From: DATKMS01 sp041497995
GTDB taxonomy: Bacteria > Desulfobacterota > Binatia > HRBIN30
Assembly: GCA_041497995.1 (NCBI GenBank)
Contig: JBGQHM010000005.1
Coordinates: 1-47,029, forward strand
Direction: 5' to 3'
DNA: 47,029 bases
The notes below the pieces were generated by a model that did not search any database, was not told the origin of the DNA, and saw only the letters and a list, made by a program, of their open reading frames with translations. The position numbers and the translations under genes were made by a program. Below, one piece after another: positions 25,488 through 33,929 of the stretch (positions within the stretch are counted from its first letter, which is position 1; each line of letters starts with the position of its first letter).

Positions 25488-26690
25488 CTACTTTCTGATC
25501 AGCTCCGGCGCACGCGCCAAGTCCTTGGTGATGTTCTTCTGATGTGCCTCCACCGTACCGCCGCCGATCTCCAACAGCTTGGCATCGCGCCACAACCGTT
25601 CAACGACGTACTCACCCATGTATCCGTAGCCGCCGAGCACCTGGATGGCGCGGTCGGCGATCTCCTTGGCGATGCGCGACGTGAACAGCTTCGCCGCGTC
25701 GGCGTCGACGCGATTGCCGTAGGAGCTGAGGTCGAGTCGCCGCGCGACGTCGTACACGTAGCAGCGCGCCGCCTTGAACTCCGAGTACGACTCGGCGATG
25801 TGCCGCTGGATCTGGCCGTGCTCACGGATCGGTACGCCGAAGGTCTTCCGTTCGTTGGCATAGCCGACCATCACCTCGAGGCAGCGCTGCGCGATGCCGA
25901 GCGACATCGCTGCCAGCGTGAGCCGTTCGATCTCCAGGTTACGCATCATGTGCTTCGTGCTTTCGCCTTCACGGCCGATGAGGTTGTCGACCGGCACCAC
26001 GCATTGATCGAAGACCAGCTCCGCGGTCATCGAGGCACGCACACCGAGCTTGTCATGTAGTCGCTGGCCCAAGGCGAACCCGGGGAACCCTTTCTCGACC
26101 ACGAAGGTACTGATGGCTCCGCCTGTCTTGGCATAGACGATGAACACGTCACCCAGCGTACCGTCGTCGATGGCGCCGTTCGTAATGAACATCTTGCGGC
26201 CGTTGACCACGTAATGATCGCCCTCGCGGACGGCGGTGCTGCGCATGCCGAGCACATCGGTGCCGGCCTCGGGCTCGGTCATGCACATGCCGCCGATCCA
26301 CTGACCGGAGATCGCCTTTGGTAGGACGCGAGCGCGCTGTGCCGCGTTGGCGTTGCGCGCGAAGTTGTTCACGAACAAAACGGCGTGCGCCAGATACGCC
26401 AGACAGAAGCCCGGATCCGCTGCGGACAACGCTTCATGCACCATCACGGCCGCGATCGCATCCAGGCCGGCACCGCCATCGGCTTCCGGCACGGTGAGCC
26501 CCAGAAGTCCCAACTCGCCGGCACGTCGGAACAAGCGTTGGTTGAAGCGCTCGTCGCGATTGAACTCGGTGGCCTGTGGCTCGACCTCGTCCCTAACGAA
26601 CGCCTGCAGTGTTTCTGCGAGCAGCCGGTGCTCCTCCGTTGGCGCAAACAGGTTCAGGTGGCGCCAGGCCCCCGCGTCCTCGTGGTGCAT
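25488..26690 (-). CDS. acyl-CoA dehydrogenase
   Basis: A flavoprotein that oxidises an acyl-CoA to the 2-enoyl-CoA and hands electrons to ETF. From ATG 26690, behind AGGAGGA, it has 400 residues; the frame is open to 26870 but the extra N-terminus is not family-like. It shows GGMCMTEPEAGTD, NGRKMFITN, DKLGVRAS and QVLGGYGYMGEYVVERLWRD. The usual C-terminal catalytic Glu is replaced (LLEIGGGT), and a Glu is present instead in NLEIERLTLA (Glu255), the position used by isovaleryl- and long-chain-type enzymes. That points to a branched or long substrate. The gene is isolated from other beta-oxidation genes. Confidence 0.92.
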   Translation of the reverse strand: MHHEDAGAWRHLNLFAPTEEHRLLAETLQAFVRDEVEPQATEFNRDERFNQRLFRRAGELGLLGLTVPEADGGAGLDAIAAVMVHEALSAADPGFCLAYLAHAVLFVNNFARNANAAQRARVLPKAISGQWIGGMCMTEPEAGTDVLGMRSTAVREGDHYVVNGRKMFITNGAIDDGTLGDVFIVYAKTGGAISTFVVEKGFPGFALGQRLHDKLGVRASMTAELVFDQCVVPVDNLIGREGESTKHMMRNLEIERLTLAAMSLGIAQRCLEVMVGYANERKTFGVPIREHGQIQRHIAESYSEFKAARCYVYDVARRLDLSSYGNRVDADAAKLFTSRIAKEIADRAIQVLGGYGYMGEYVVERLWRDAKLLEIGGGTVEAHQKNITKDLARAPELIRK

Positions 26691-26773
26691 GCAACCGTTC
26701 CTCCTGCACGAGACGATACTCAGCGGACTCGTGAGGGGCAACCGTGCAGAACAGCCGGCGTGGCGAAAGAGAA

Positions 26774-27586
26774 TCAGCCGCCCGGGCAAGCGGTAAGGGC
26801 GAAGTTCACCGCAGCGATAATCTCGGTCACGGTGATGTCGCCGTCCTGATTCGCGTCGCCCGGCTCGCACGCGGAGATCGGCGCGCTTCCGAGCGCGATG
26901 TTTACCATGATCAGGATTTCGTCGACGGTCACGTCGTGACCGCCGTTGCAGTCACCGACACACAGAGGCGCGATGGGGAGCGGCGTTGGCGTCGCGGTCA
27001 CGCTCGGCGTCGGTGGTACGGTCCCGACCTGCCCGGCGTTATTCTTGGGCGCAGGCGCCGCGAACACGAAGTTGGTGACCGTGCCGCCGCTGCTCAGGTT
27101 GCGGTGCATAGCCATGTCGAAGAGCAGACCATCCGGTGCGTTGAACGGCGTGCCGGGCGGCACCGGCAGTGGGCTCGATGCGGAGAAGCTGCCCCAAGCC
27201 ACACAGTCGACCACGTCCCAGCAAACCGCGCCGCCGCCCGCACCGATCACGGCGTTCATCGTCAGATCAGCGGTGACACCGAAGAGCGTTTCCGCGTCGG
27301 AGGTGGCAATCAGCATTGTGGCCAGGTTGGCGCTGTTGGAGAGGTTGTGTGAGAAAGTGAAGGTCCCCAACGACGTGCCACTCGCGTCGAACACTTCGAC
27401 GGAATGGCCCAAGACGAAACTCTGCCCGGGGAAGTACATCTGCAGCATGACGTACTGCGCCGTCGGTACAGCGACCGTGCCAGGGAAGACTTCGACGATC
27501 TTCACGAGGTGAAACGACGCCAATGCAGGCACCGGCAGAATAGAAGCAAGCGCGACGAGCAGCGCCCTCAACGTCTTGCGGATCAT
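26774..27586 (-). CDS. secreted protein with C-terminal dockerin-like Ca-binding repeats
   Basis: A 270-residue protein with a signal peptide (MIRKTLRALLVALASILPVPALA). The N-terminal 180 residues are a beta-rich domain ending with a Cys pair (CWDVVDC). A Thr/Pro linker (PPTPSVTATPTPLPIAP) leads to two EF-hand-like loops (GDCNGGHDVTVDE and GDANQDGDITVTE), each followed by a VNIAL or VNFAL helix, as in dockerin. Such tails are frequent in some deltaproteobacteria-like and Binatota genomes. GGAGGTG lies upstream of the start. The domain partner (cohesin) is not in view, so cellulosome assembly should not be assumed. Confidence 0.8.
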   Translation of the reverse strand: MIRKTLRALLVALASILPVPALASFHLVKIVEVFPGTVAVPTAQYVMLQMYFPGQSFVLGHSVEVFDASGTSLGTFTFSHNLSNSANLATMLIATSDAETLFGVTADLTMNAVIGAGGGAVCWDVVDCVAWGSFSASSPLPVPPGTPFNAPDGLLFDMAMHRNLSSGGTVTNFVFAAPAPKNNAGQVGTVPPTPSVTATPTPLPIAPLCVGDCNGGHDVTVDEILIMVNIALGSAPISACEPGDANQDGDITVTEIIAAVNFALTACPGG

Positions 27587-27694
27587 CGAACACCTCCGTT
27601 ACCCCAAGGGTTGCGACGTCGAGTAGGCCGCCAAGGCGCGCTCGTGTCAACTACCTACTACCGACGGGTACTGTGCTGATTGCGCCCTGGGCCG

Positions 27695-27803
27695 TCAGCT
27701 ATCAGCGGTCAGCTCTCAGCCGGACAATTCAAAACGCCTGCCCTTCCAGTCTTTCCCGGTGTGCTCAGGCTGATAGCTGACGGCTGACAGCTGATCGCTA
27801 TCC
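27695..27803. repeat. heptamer arrays in inverted orientation
   Basis: Four TCAGCNN heptamers (27695-27722) face four GCTGANN heptamers plus one degenerate unit (27769-27803). GCCGTCAGCTATCAGC at 27691-27706 is the exact reverse complement of 27769-27784, so a 16-bp stem with a 62-base loop can form. The stretch 27587-27880 contains nothing else I recognise. Confidence 0.6.
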
Positions 27804-27880
27804 GAAATTGGGACACTACCTACTGACGCACTTCCCCTTGTGCGGAACATGAAGATCGCGGACACTCACGGTTCGCACAC

Positions 27881-27920
27881 GGAGGAGGATGGCGCCCGGT
27901 GGCCTCCCCGGTCTTCAAAA
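27881..27920 (+). pseudogene. 5' half of the selenocysteine tRNA gene (island end)
   Basis: Bases 1-40 of the intact selC (31003-31042) recur here with one change, G to C at base 13, which breaks a D-stem pair. The match stops at the 3' edge of the anticodon loop (CTTCAAAA). The following bases show no variable arm, T-arm or acceptor complement, so this is a fragment. A weak hairpin follows (CCTTGA/TCAAGG, 27931-27945) with a CTTTT run. The rest of the gap to 28074 holds nothing I recognise. It marks the left end of the accessory region. Confidence 0.85.
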
Positions 27921-28074
27921 TCTCGACGGGCCTTGAGAATCAAGGCTTTTCAAGGCTCGCCGCGTGGGTGGACTGGAGTGAGGCCGAATCAGGTGGGCTC
28001 AGGGCACAAACGTGAACACGGGGATGACTCTCGAAAGGGTGTACGACGAGCGGTGCGTGCGGAGCCCTTCACCG

Positions 28075-29274
28075 TCAGGTTCCGCGTTGAGGCGGTGGGA
28101 GAATCAAGGCGGGGGCTTTCAGCGGAGCGTGCCCCTCAAGCACGGCCAATTCGTCCTCGACCGTTACTGCCTCCGCAGCCCGCCCCGTCTTGCGAAGCAG
28201 CGCATCGTACCCTTTGAGGATACGAATGCGATCCGTGCCCGACTGGCCCGCGAGCGACAACGCCTGTTTGAACCGTGGTTCAGCCTCGGGATATCGTTGT
28301 AGATCGAAATACAGTGGCGCAAGGTCGGCCAGAAAGCATGCGAGTCGAAGGCTCTCAACCGTGCATTTCTCGGCCAACACCACTGACTCACTCAGTGCCT
28401 TCTCCGCTTGAGTGAACTTGCCAACCCGGTGGTAGTGAGCTCCCAGTCCATTCAGGGTCCACGCGCGTTCGGCTCCACCTGGACATGAATCCTCGCGTTC
28501 GATCTTCAAGGCGCGTAGGAAGAACTCCTCCGCCTTTGAACCATTGCCCAACGAATCTTGGATACCAGCGGCGTTTGCCAGCAGTACCGCTACGCGTGGA
28601 TCATCAGGTCCCCACTTTTCTTCCGCTGCTGCTAGCGCTGCGTCGTTCAGGCTCCTCGCCTTTTCGGAGTTGCCCTGCTGCAAGTACGCGCAGGCGAGGT
28701 CCGTCTGCGCCAGTGTCGCCGCGGATTGATCCGGGCTTGATTGCACGAGCCCCAGCGGTCCTTCGGCGTCGCTGAACTTACCCATGGCCATCATCGCGAC
28801 GCCAAGTTTGATCAGAAGCTCAGAATCATCGGCCTTTAGACTCAGAGCCTTTCGCAACCACTGGATCTGGTCGCCAAATGCCCCGGCGTAGCCTTCCGTG
28901 TTTGCGCGGGCAATGTAGAGCGCCCTCAGGTCCGGAGCTGTCGCCTCTGCCTGCCCAAAGAAGCTCCTTGCGTCCTCGTAGCGCCTCTCTGCTGTAGCCT
29001 TCAACGCCTGAGCGTAAGGCCCGTCGTCCTGGCCGATGAGCCGCGCCAGTTCCACCGCTTTCGCTGATGGTAGCGGCGACGCTGCAGTCAGATCCGTCGA
29101 GCTTCCAAAGGGAGCCGACAGTTCATGTTCAAGCTTGTGCACCGTTCTTATCAACTCTTCTTGCTGAGCATCCTTGTATTGCTTGTCGCTCACCTTCTGG
29201 AGGGAGTAGACCGTACTGCAGAGTACGACAAAGGCTAGGACGAACGCACCCGCGACCCCTGCTAGTTGAGGCAT
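28075..29274 (-). CDS. membrane-anchored TPR-repeat protein, function unknown
   Basis: A 399-residue protein with one N-terminal membrane helix (about 5-24), a charged linker, then helical tetratricopeptide repeats from about 85 to 385. Several pairs resemble kinesin-light-chain TPRs (GDDPRVAVLLANAAGIQDSLGN; ERAWTLNGLGAHYHRVGKF; YFDLQRYPEAEPRFKQAL). It probably presents a protein-binding superhelix at the membrane. It is divergently transcribed from a multi-pass membrane protein only 48 bases away, so the two may share control. Both genes lie between the 5'-half selC copy and the intact selC, and their bases look less GC-rich than the surroundings, which suits acquired DNA. No specific function is recognised. 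Confidence 0.75.
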   Translation of the reverse strand: MPQLAGVAGAFVLAFVVLCSTVYSLQKVSDKQYKDAQQEELIRTVHKLEHELSAPFGSSTDLTAASPLPSAKAVELARLIGQDDGPYAQALKATAERRYEDARSFFGQAEATAPDLRALYIARANTEGYAGAFGDQIQWLRKALSLKADDSELLIKLGVAMMAMGKFSDAEGPLGLVQSSPDQSAATLAQTDLACAYLQQGNSEKARSLNDAALAAAEEKWGPDDPRVAVLLANAAGIQDSLGNGSKAEEFFLRALKIEREDSCPGGAERAWTLNGLGAHYHRVGKFTQAEKALSESVVLAEKCTVESLRLACFLADLAPLYFDLQRYPEAEPRFKQALSLAGQSGTDRIRILKGYDALLRKTGRAAEAVTVEDELAVLEGHAPLKAPALILPPPQRGT

Positions 29275-29322
29275 GTGCTTTGTCGCCCTAGATGTGGTGA
29301 TCTGTTAAAGGGATTGACCCCG

Positions 29323-30813
29323 ATGGATGACGTTGCCGACAAACTGATCGATGCAGTTCCGTATGTGGATGGCTCGGGAAGGCGAAGGCTTGTCGCGGGT
29401 GTACTCTTCCTGACGGGACTGTGGGCCGTGAACCTCGACTCTACTGGTGGGTGGGCGCGCCGACTTCTGTTGGGCACCGAGCTTCCGGACCTTGTGAAAA
29501 GCCCGCTCTTAATCGGCGTTGCCTTTGTCCTTGCGTACGCTGTGGGCAACTTCATCGAGCTCGTAGGAGATATCGTTATTGCGCCAATAGCATGTGGCGT
29601 GATCGGCGAGATTGAAACTGCGTGGCTGCGAAGCGGATGGCTGGGGCTACCATTCGCCCTTGTTGTAGGTGTCTCTAAGGGCTTTGTTGTTCGCGGGCAG
29701 CTGCAATTTGAGTATTCCAGATTTGTCTCTCCCAGCACGAAGGAACGATTCGATATCGATCCGCTGCCCGACGGAGTAGCCGCTGGCCTGCGCTATCCAC
29801 TTGGCGCGCATTCAGAGCTTGCATTCAAGTATCTGGTTGACAGCTTCAAGGTGGATCGTAGCAGGCGGTGGGCAAGTCAGACGATAGCTCGCGTGAAGGA
29901 CGTCTCGACACTCATCACCGTTGCCGTGATCTTGCTGGCGATTCTTGGGATTCCGCGAGTAGTCGCGATAGTTACCGCAGAGCATCCCCCTCCCGAGTTT
30001 ATTGAGTCGGCCCGGCTCTACCGTGAAGTCATTCGCGATACAATGAAGAAGGTAAATCAACAGATCAACGAAGGGGATGTGAGGAGGTGTGGTAGCGTAT
30101 GTACCAGCGTGAAGCATATCCAGGATACCGTGCGAAATTTCGTGCTCTACCAGACCGATGTCACTGCGTTTGCTGACAACGTCCAGATTGGCATTGTGGA
30201 ACTGAAGTCGCTAAACCAGCGCTCGCGGGACCTCAAGGGCACGGTCGGAGACATGAATGCTCGCGTGAAAGACTTCAGTAAACTTGGGTCTACAAGTATG
30301 CAGCAAGATGAGCGGCTGTGCCGCGAAATAGCCGAGATCGGGCGGGATCTATTCAGGGCTCTCTCGGCGGGGCCCTCCGCCCCGGCCAAACGCTCGCCTG
30401 CTCCAATCAACGATGTTCCGATTGAAGGGCTGCAAGCGCTGCAAGGCAGACTTGATGAAATAGAGAAGAAGACCGTCTGCCCAACAGACTGGTGGAGACT
30501 CATTGACACCATCAATGAACTTGCTCACTTCCTTGATCCGCTCGAACCTGCTGTGATCGACCCGATCATCCTGCAAGGTGAAAAGCTAGTCCAGTCGGTT
30601 AGCGTGGCGGAGCACGAAGGCTCTCGATGGTCGATCACGTGGAAAGTCACAATCTACCTCCTGTTTGCAAGCATAGGATTGCTTCCGTTCTACCTCGTGC
30701 TCGTTAGGAGCCTCCGTAGGGGCCTAACAAATATACTCGAGGCGCTGGCAATCGAGAGGAAGGAGGGCGGTCCTTCTGAGGCAGACGCCGCATTGAAGCA
30801 ACACTCAACGTAG
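29323..30813 (+). CDS. multi-pass membrane protein, unrecognised
   Basis: I start it at ATG 29323, preceded by AAAGGGA; the frame is open from 29266. The 496-residue product has hydrophobic segments at about 22-38, 60-92, 107-122 and 193-217, then a long soluble helical part (about 225-445), and one more helix near 452-475, followed by a charged tail. The soluble part holds several Cys residues (RRCGSVC near 255) and Leu-rich heptad stretches. I do not recognise a family. It is divergent from a membrane-anchored TPR gene across a 48-base gap, and both lie in the left selC-flanked interval. Confidence 0.65.
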   Translation: MDDVADKLIDAVPYVDGSGRRRLVAGVLFLTGLWAVNLDSTGGWARRLLLGTELPDLVKSPLLIGVAFVLAYAVGNFIELVGDIVIAPIACGVIGEIETAWLRSGWLGLPFALVVGVSKGFVVRGQLQFEYSRFVSPSTKERFDIDPLPDGVAAGLRYPLGAHSELAFKYLVDSFKVDRSRRWASQTIARVKDVSTLITVAVILLAILGIPRVVAIVTAEHPPPEFIESARLYREVIRDTMKKVNQQINEGDVRRCGSVCTSVKHIQDTVRNFVLYQTDVTAFADNVQIGIVELKSLNQRSRDLKGTVGDMNARVKDFSKLGSTSMQQDERLCREIAEIGRDLFRALSAGPSAPAKRSPAPINDVPIEGLQALQGRLDEIEKKTVCPTDWWRLIDTINELAHFLDPLEPAVIDPIILQGEKLVQSVSVAEHEGSRWSITWKVTIYLLFASIGLLPFYLVLVRSLRRGLTNILEALAIERKEGGPSEADAALKQHST

Positions 30814-31002
30814 CACAGCCGGGTGGGTGCGCGGCGCAAGGCGCGCGGGCGCGGCCATTGGATCCGCTGCTCCGCTGTTCCACGCCACAGACCGACTCGA
30901 TGCCGCAGCGGGCACAATGCGGTTACAACGACGAAGAAAGCGCGGCTAGCACCCGCGGGCTAGGTACGTTAAACCCTAGTGCGTCGGTGACTTACACTCC
31001 GT

Positions 31003-31097
31003 GGAGGAGGATGGGGCCCGGTGGCCTCCCCGGTCTTCAAAACCGCGTGGGCGGCCGTAAGGTCGCCGGAGGGTTCGACTCCCTTCCTCCTCCGCCA
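31003..31097 (+). tRNA. selC: selenocysteine tRNA (anticodon TCA)
   Basis: This 95-nt gene has the hallmarks of tRNA-Sec: an 8-bp acceptor stem (GGAGGAGG with CCTCCTCC), a 6-bp D-stem (GGGGCC with GGCCTC around CGGT), the anticodon loop CTTCAAA with TCA at 31037-31039, a long variable arm (GGCGGCC/GGTCGCC around GTAA), a T-arm with TTCGACT, and encoded CCA. It reads UGA as selenocysteine together with SelA/SelB, which are not in this window. The upstream 190 bases (30814-31002) show no gene and no convincing promoter. The downstream stretch to 31224 repeats in part at 44124-44154. Confidence 0.96.
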
Positions 31098-31127
31098 ATG
31101 CAAAGGATCAGTGGCTTAGACCGACTT
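31042..31127 (+). repeat. direct repeat (candidate attachment site), copy 1
   Basis: The 3' half of selC plus about 30 downstream bases is repeated at 44068-44154. Within the tRNA part (56 bases) there is one mismatch. Outside it, GATCAGTGGCTTAGACCGAC here matches the right copy with two changes. The repeat therefore extends past the tRNA gene, as expected for an integrase attachment site. Confidence 0.7.
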
Positions 31128-31224
31128 CGCTGCGCGGACCGCTGGCTGCACTTTTGCCGTGTGGCTAGCCGATTGCCACCGCGCTCCTTGAGCGCGCGCG
31201 GTGCGGGGACAGCTGATCCGCTCC

Positions 31225-32742
31225 CTACGCCGGGTGCGGCTGCAATGCCGCAATCACTTTGCCCTCGATGTCCGGCAGATTGACGCCGAGCATCGCGGCG
31301 ATGGTGGGCGCGACGTCGATGCCGGAAATCACCCCGATGTCACCGCACGCGATGCCTGCGCCGATCACCAGCAACAGCCCGTCGCGCGTATGGTCACCTG
31401 TCCGCCGCTGCGTGTCGACTCCAGTCACCTCGCCGGTTGACGGTGAGGTGACGCGACGGATCGGTGCGTTGCGATGCCACTCGACGAACAGATCCGGGAA
31501 TTGTTCCTGAAACGGACCGGGGAAAATCTCGCGGGTCCGCCACACGTGGCGCACAGCCGGGGTACCTGTGTCGACGTTGACCAACGACAGCAGATGACGA
31601 TTCAATGTCTCACATAGCGCGTCGTATTCGGCGCCGGGTTGCACGATACCGTGCGGTTCGCGGCCGGCCAGATTGAATCGCACGGCGCCACAGCCGTCGT
31701 TGCTGGGGAGCTGAAAGAAACGCCGGGTGCCGTCGAACGATAGGGCAGCTTCGTCGATACGCTGCACGATCCGATTGCGCAGCGGTCGTACGGCATCGCG
31801 CAGCACCTCCGGGGTGCGCTGCCAAGCCCACAAGAACGGATCACGTGCCCGCCAGCGTGAGACCCGCCGGTGATCCAGTCGGCGGAGTACGTTGTCCAGG
31901 AGGAAGTTGCCACCGTAACACGGGCCCATGCCATGACTGCACAGAATCACGATTGTCGTATCCGCACTCATGTCGGCAAGCAGGTCGCCCAGCGCGCCGT
32001 CGACGGCGCGATAGACCTCCTCGATTGGATTGCCTAACGCCTCGACGAGCTTTGGGTCGTACGCCGGGTGTGCCGTGTCATGCAGATGCCAGAAGTGATG
32101 CCCCATGCAGTGTGCTTCTGCGAACACTGTGGTGAAGAAATCCCATTTCTCTCGGTCAAGGAAGTAGCGCGATAGGCGCGTGCGTTGAGTGACACGGGTC
32201 AAAATGTCGCGCCGTAACGCCGGCAGGTCCAGGCGGGCGCGGTCGTCGCAGCTGCCGACAGGGTCGTGGCCGAAGCGTGCTGTCACATCGGCGGCAAGCG
32301 TTGGGGGCCAGGTGCGGAAACCGGCTGCATCAGGTGCATGCGTCCCCCAATTGATGATGTGGACTCCGTTGACGTCCGGCGCGGCCGTGGTCTCGGGCTG
32401 ATCGATGATCGCCACACGACGCCCAGCGTGACTGAGTGCGTCCCAGAACGGTGCAGCCTTTACGTCAGAGTAGTTGTGCTGAACGACTTGGTAGGTGCCC
32501 GGGCGCAGCTGCAAATTCCAATACCGCCCATGGCGACCCGGCGACACGCCGGTGTTCAGCGAGGACCACACCGATCCGGAAAGCGGACCGTCTGGATTCT
32601 TGATGACCGCCGACGCGCCGCGCTGCAGTAACGAGCGCAAGGTCGGCAGGCGTCCGGCTTGTGCCCATCGGAAGATCAGATCCTTCTCTGCGGAATCAAT
32701 TCCGACGCACAGGACTTTGGGCCGAGGCGGCATACGTCTCAC
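31225..32742 (-). CDS. alkaline-phosphatase-superfamily phosphodiesterase/nucleotide pyrophosphatase-like protein
   Basis: A 505-residue protein of the type I phosphodiesterase branch. It shows VLCVGIDSAEKDL (metal Asp) near the N-terminus, GSVWSSLNTG (nucleophile region, about 56-65), AEAHCMGHHFWHLHD (about 207-221), LCSHGMGP (metal His) and a C-terminal VAPTIAAMLG. These two-metal enzymes split phosphodiesters or sulfate esters, or transfer phospho-groups on glycans. GTG 32742 overlaps the stop of the glycosyltransferase gene (GTGA); ATG 32733 is the alternative start. The pairing suggests a role in surface glycan decoration. No signal peptide is visible, so action is probably cytoplasmic. 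Confidence 0.8.
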   Translation of the reverse strand: MRRMPPRPKVLCVGIDSAEKDLIFRWAQAGRLPTLRSLLQRGASAVIKNPDGPLSGSVWSSLNTGVSPGRHGRYWNLQLRPGTYQVVQHNYSDVKAAPFWDALSHAGRRVAIIDQPETTAAPDVNGVHIINWGTHAPDAAGFRTWPPTLAADVTARFGHDPVGSCDDRARLDLPALRRDILTRVTQRTRLSRYFLDREKWDFFTTVFAEAHCMGHHFWHLHDTAHPAYDPKLVEALGNPIEEVYRAVDGALGDLLADMSADTTIVILCSHGMGPCYGGNFLLDNVLRRLDHRRVSRWRARDPFLWAWQRTPEVLRDAVRPLRNRIVQRIDEAALSFDGTRRFFQLPSNDGCGAVRFNLAGREPHGIVQPGAEYDALCETLNRHLLSLVNVDTGTPAVRHVWRTREIFPGPFQEQFPDLFVEWHRNAPIRRVTSPSTGEVTGVDTQRRTGDHTRDGLLLVIGAGIACGDIGVISGIDVAPTIAAMLGVNLPDIEGKVIAALQPHPA

Positions 32743-33725
32743 AGCTGATCACACGCGTATGGGAAGCGTGGAACGGATTGGTGACGCAGACGTTGGCGCA
32801 GCCGCCGTCCGACGTACAGGGCGTATACGCGCAGCATCACCGCCAAGTGGTCGTGTCGAGCGATCTCGGCAAACAGAGCTCTGGCAGTGCCCACGTGGCC
32901 GCGGAGCAATGCGCGTACGGCACTGCGGAAGTAGCGCAACGAATGCGCGCGGCAGCGATACGCATCGCGCCAGACCACAGAGTCCGGCGGCAAATGTTGC
33001 GCCAGTTCATCGAGCAATGCGTACGTTTCGCGGGCGCCCTGCGCCGGGTCTATGCGGTGCGTGTATTGTCCGGCGTGCACGCGGATCTCGCAGAGTTCTT
33101 CGGCGAGCAAGGCGACCGGGTAGCGCGTAGCGATTCGTTGGCAGAGCTCCCAATCGACGTGAACCTCCAGCTGCGGGTTGAATGCGCCGCAGTGCTCGAG
33201 CGCTTGGCGCGCAACCATCAGCGACGACAGGCTGCCGACGAGCCCACCGTACTTGTAGACGAGCTGCGCCATCGTCTCGATGGAGATGATCAGTACCGGC
33301 GCGTTCGCTTGTTCGGAAATCGGCGCGCGCGTCGCCAACACGCGGCCGTTCTCATCGATCCCACGAAAGCACGTGCTGAAACAGGCGCCAATCTCTGGAT
33401 GCTCGACGCAGCAGCGCACCATCGTCTCCAGATCGTGCGCGAGCATCCGGTCGTCATGCGAGAAGAAGCGCAGGAAGTGGCCTGATGCGCGCTCGATCGC
33501 ACGGTTCACTGCACCCACCTGCCCGAGCTGGCGCGTGTTGCATTCGACGCGCAGCCGCGGATCGCTATAGCGCCCCAGAATGGCAGCCGTCGCATCCGTG
33601 GACTGGTCGTTCTGGACGATGAGCTCGAAGTTGCCATACGTCTGCCGCAAGATGCTGTCGATCGCCTCGGCCACATACAATTGTCCGTTCCATACGGGCA
33701 TGCACACGGACACGAGTGGTTGCAT
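32739..33725 (-). CDS. family 2 glycosyltransferase
   Basis: Transfers a sugar from a nucleotide donor. The 328-residue version starts at ATG 33725 just ahead of LVSVCMPVWNG; the frame extends to 33776. Motifs are SVCMPVWNG, QTYGNFELIVQNDQSTDAT, FFSHDDRM (the DxD-type site, here HDD), and VDWELCQRIA near the middle, typical of GT-A fold family 2 enzymes. It is followed without a gap by the phosphodiesterase gene and so forms a two-gene unit. The acceptor is unknown; polysaccharide or glycoprotein synthesis is plausible. Confidence 0.87.
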   Translation of the reverse strand: MQPLVSVCMPVWNGQLYVAEAIDSILRQTYGNFELIVQNDQSTDATAAILGRYSDPRLRVECNTRQLGQVGAVNRAIERASGHFLRFFSHDDRMLAHDLETMVRCCVEHPEIGACFSTCFRGIDENGRVLATRAPISEQANAPVLIISIETMAQLVYKYGGLVGSLSSLMVARQALEHCGAFNPQLEVHVDWELCQRIATRYPVALLAEELCEIRVHAGQYTHRIDPAQGARETYALLDELAQHLPPDSVVWRDAYRCRAHSLRYFRSAVRALLRGHVGTARALFAEIARHDHLAVMLRVYALYVGRRLRQRLRHQSVPRFPYACDQL

Positions 33726-33837
33726 ACAATCGCCAGCCTCTTCCAAACCGCCAGCGCTGACGGCGCGTGAACTCAAGGGCAGACGTTATGCCACACCTCA
33801 GTGGGGAAAGTGAACGTGCCCCGCACAACTGGGTGCA

Positions 33838-33886
33838 GCGTGGGCGGACTTCCACACGGCGCGAGCGGACCGTACGGTCGCCGGAG
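33838..33886 (+). pseudogene. possible eroded fragment of a further selC copy
   Basis: GCGTGGGCGG (33838-33847) and CGTACGGTCGCCGGAG (33871-33886) match adjacent parts of the selC variable arm (GCGTGGGCGG then CGTAAGGTCGCCGGAG) in the same order, with one mismatch and about 21 extra bases between them. The T-arm and acceptor are not recognisable. It lies between two cargo blocks. This is suggestive, not proven. Confidence 0.35.
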
Positions 33887-33929
33887 AATCCCGGACCGGA
33901 CGAGTCGCGGTGATCAGCGAGGACACAGC

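Noticed and set aside
26691..26870. N-terminal extension of the acyl-CoA dehydrogenase
   Set aside because: Arg-rich text without family match; ATG 26690 has a strong ribosome site.
27695..27803. CRISPR array
   Set aside because: The units are 7 bases long and without spacers of constant size; no cas genes are present.
27881..28000. A second complete tRNA-Sec gene or a split tRNA encoded in two pieces
   Set aside because: After base 40 there is no variable arm, T-arm or acceptor complement at this site, and the outer halves carry stem-weakening changes. An intact selC is present, so a working split tRNA is unnecessary.
30858..31283. Plus-strand open frame of 141 residues across selC
   Set aside because: It reads through the tRNA gene, has no start signal and no protein-like pattern.
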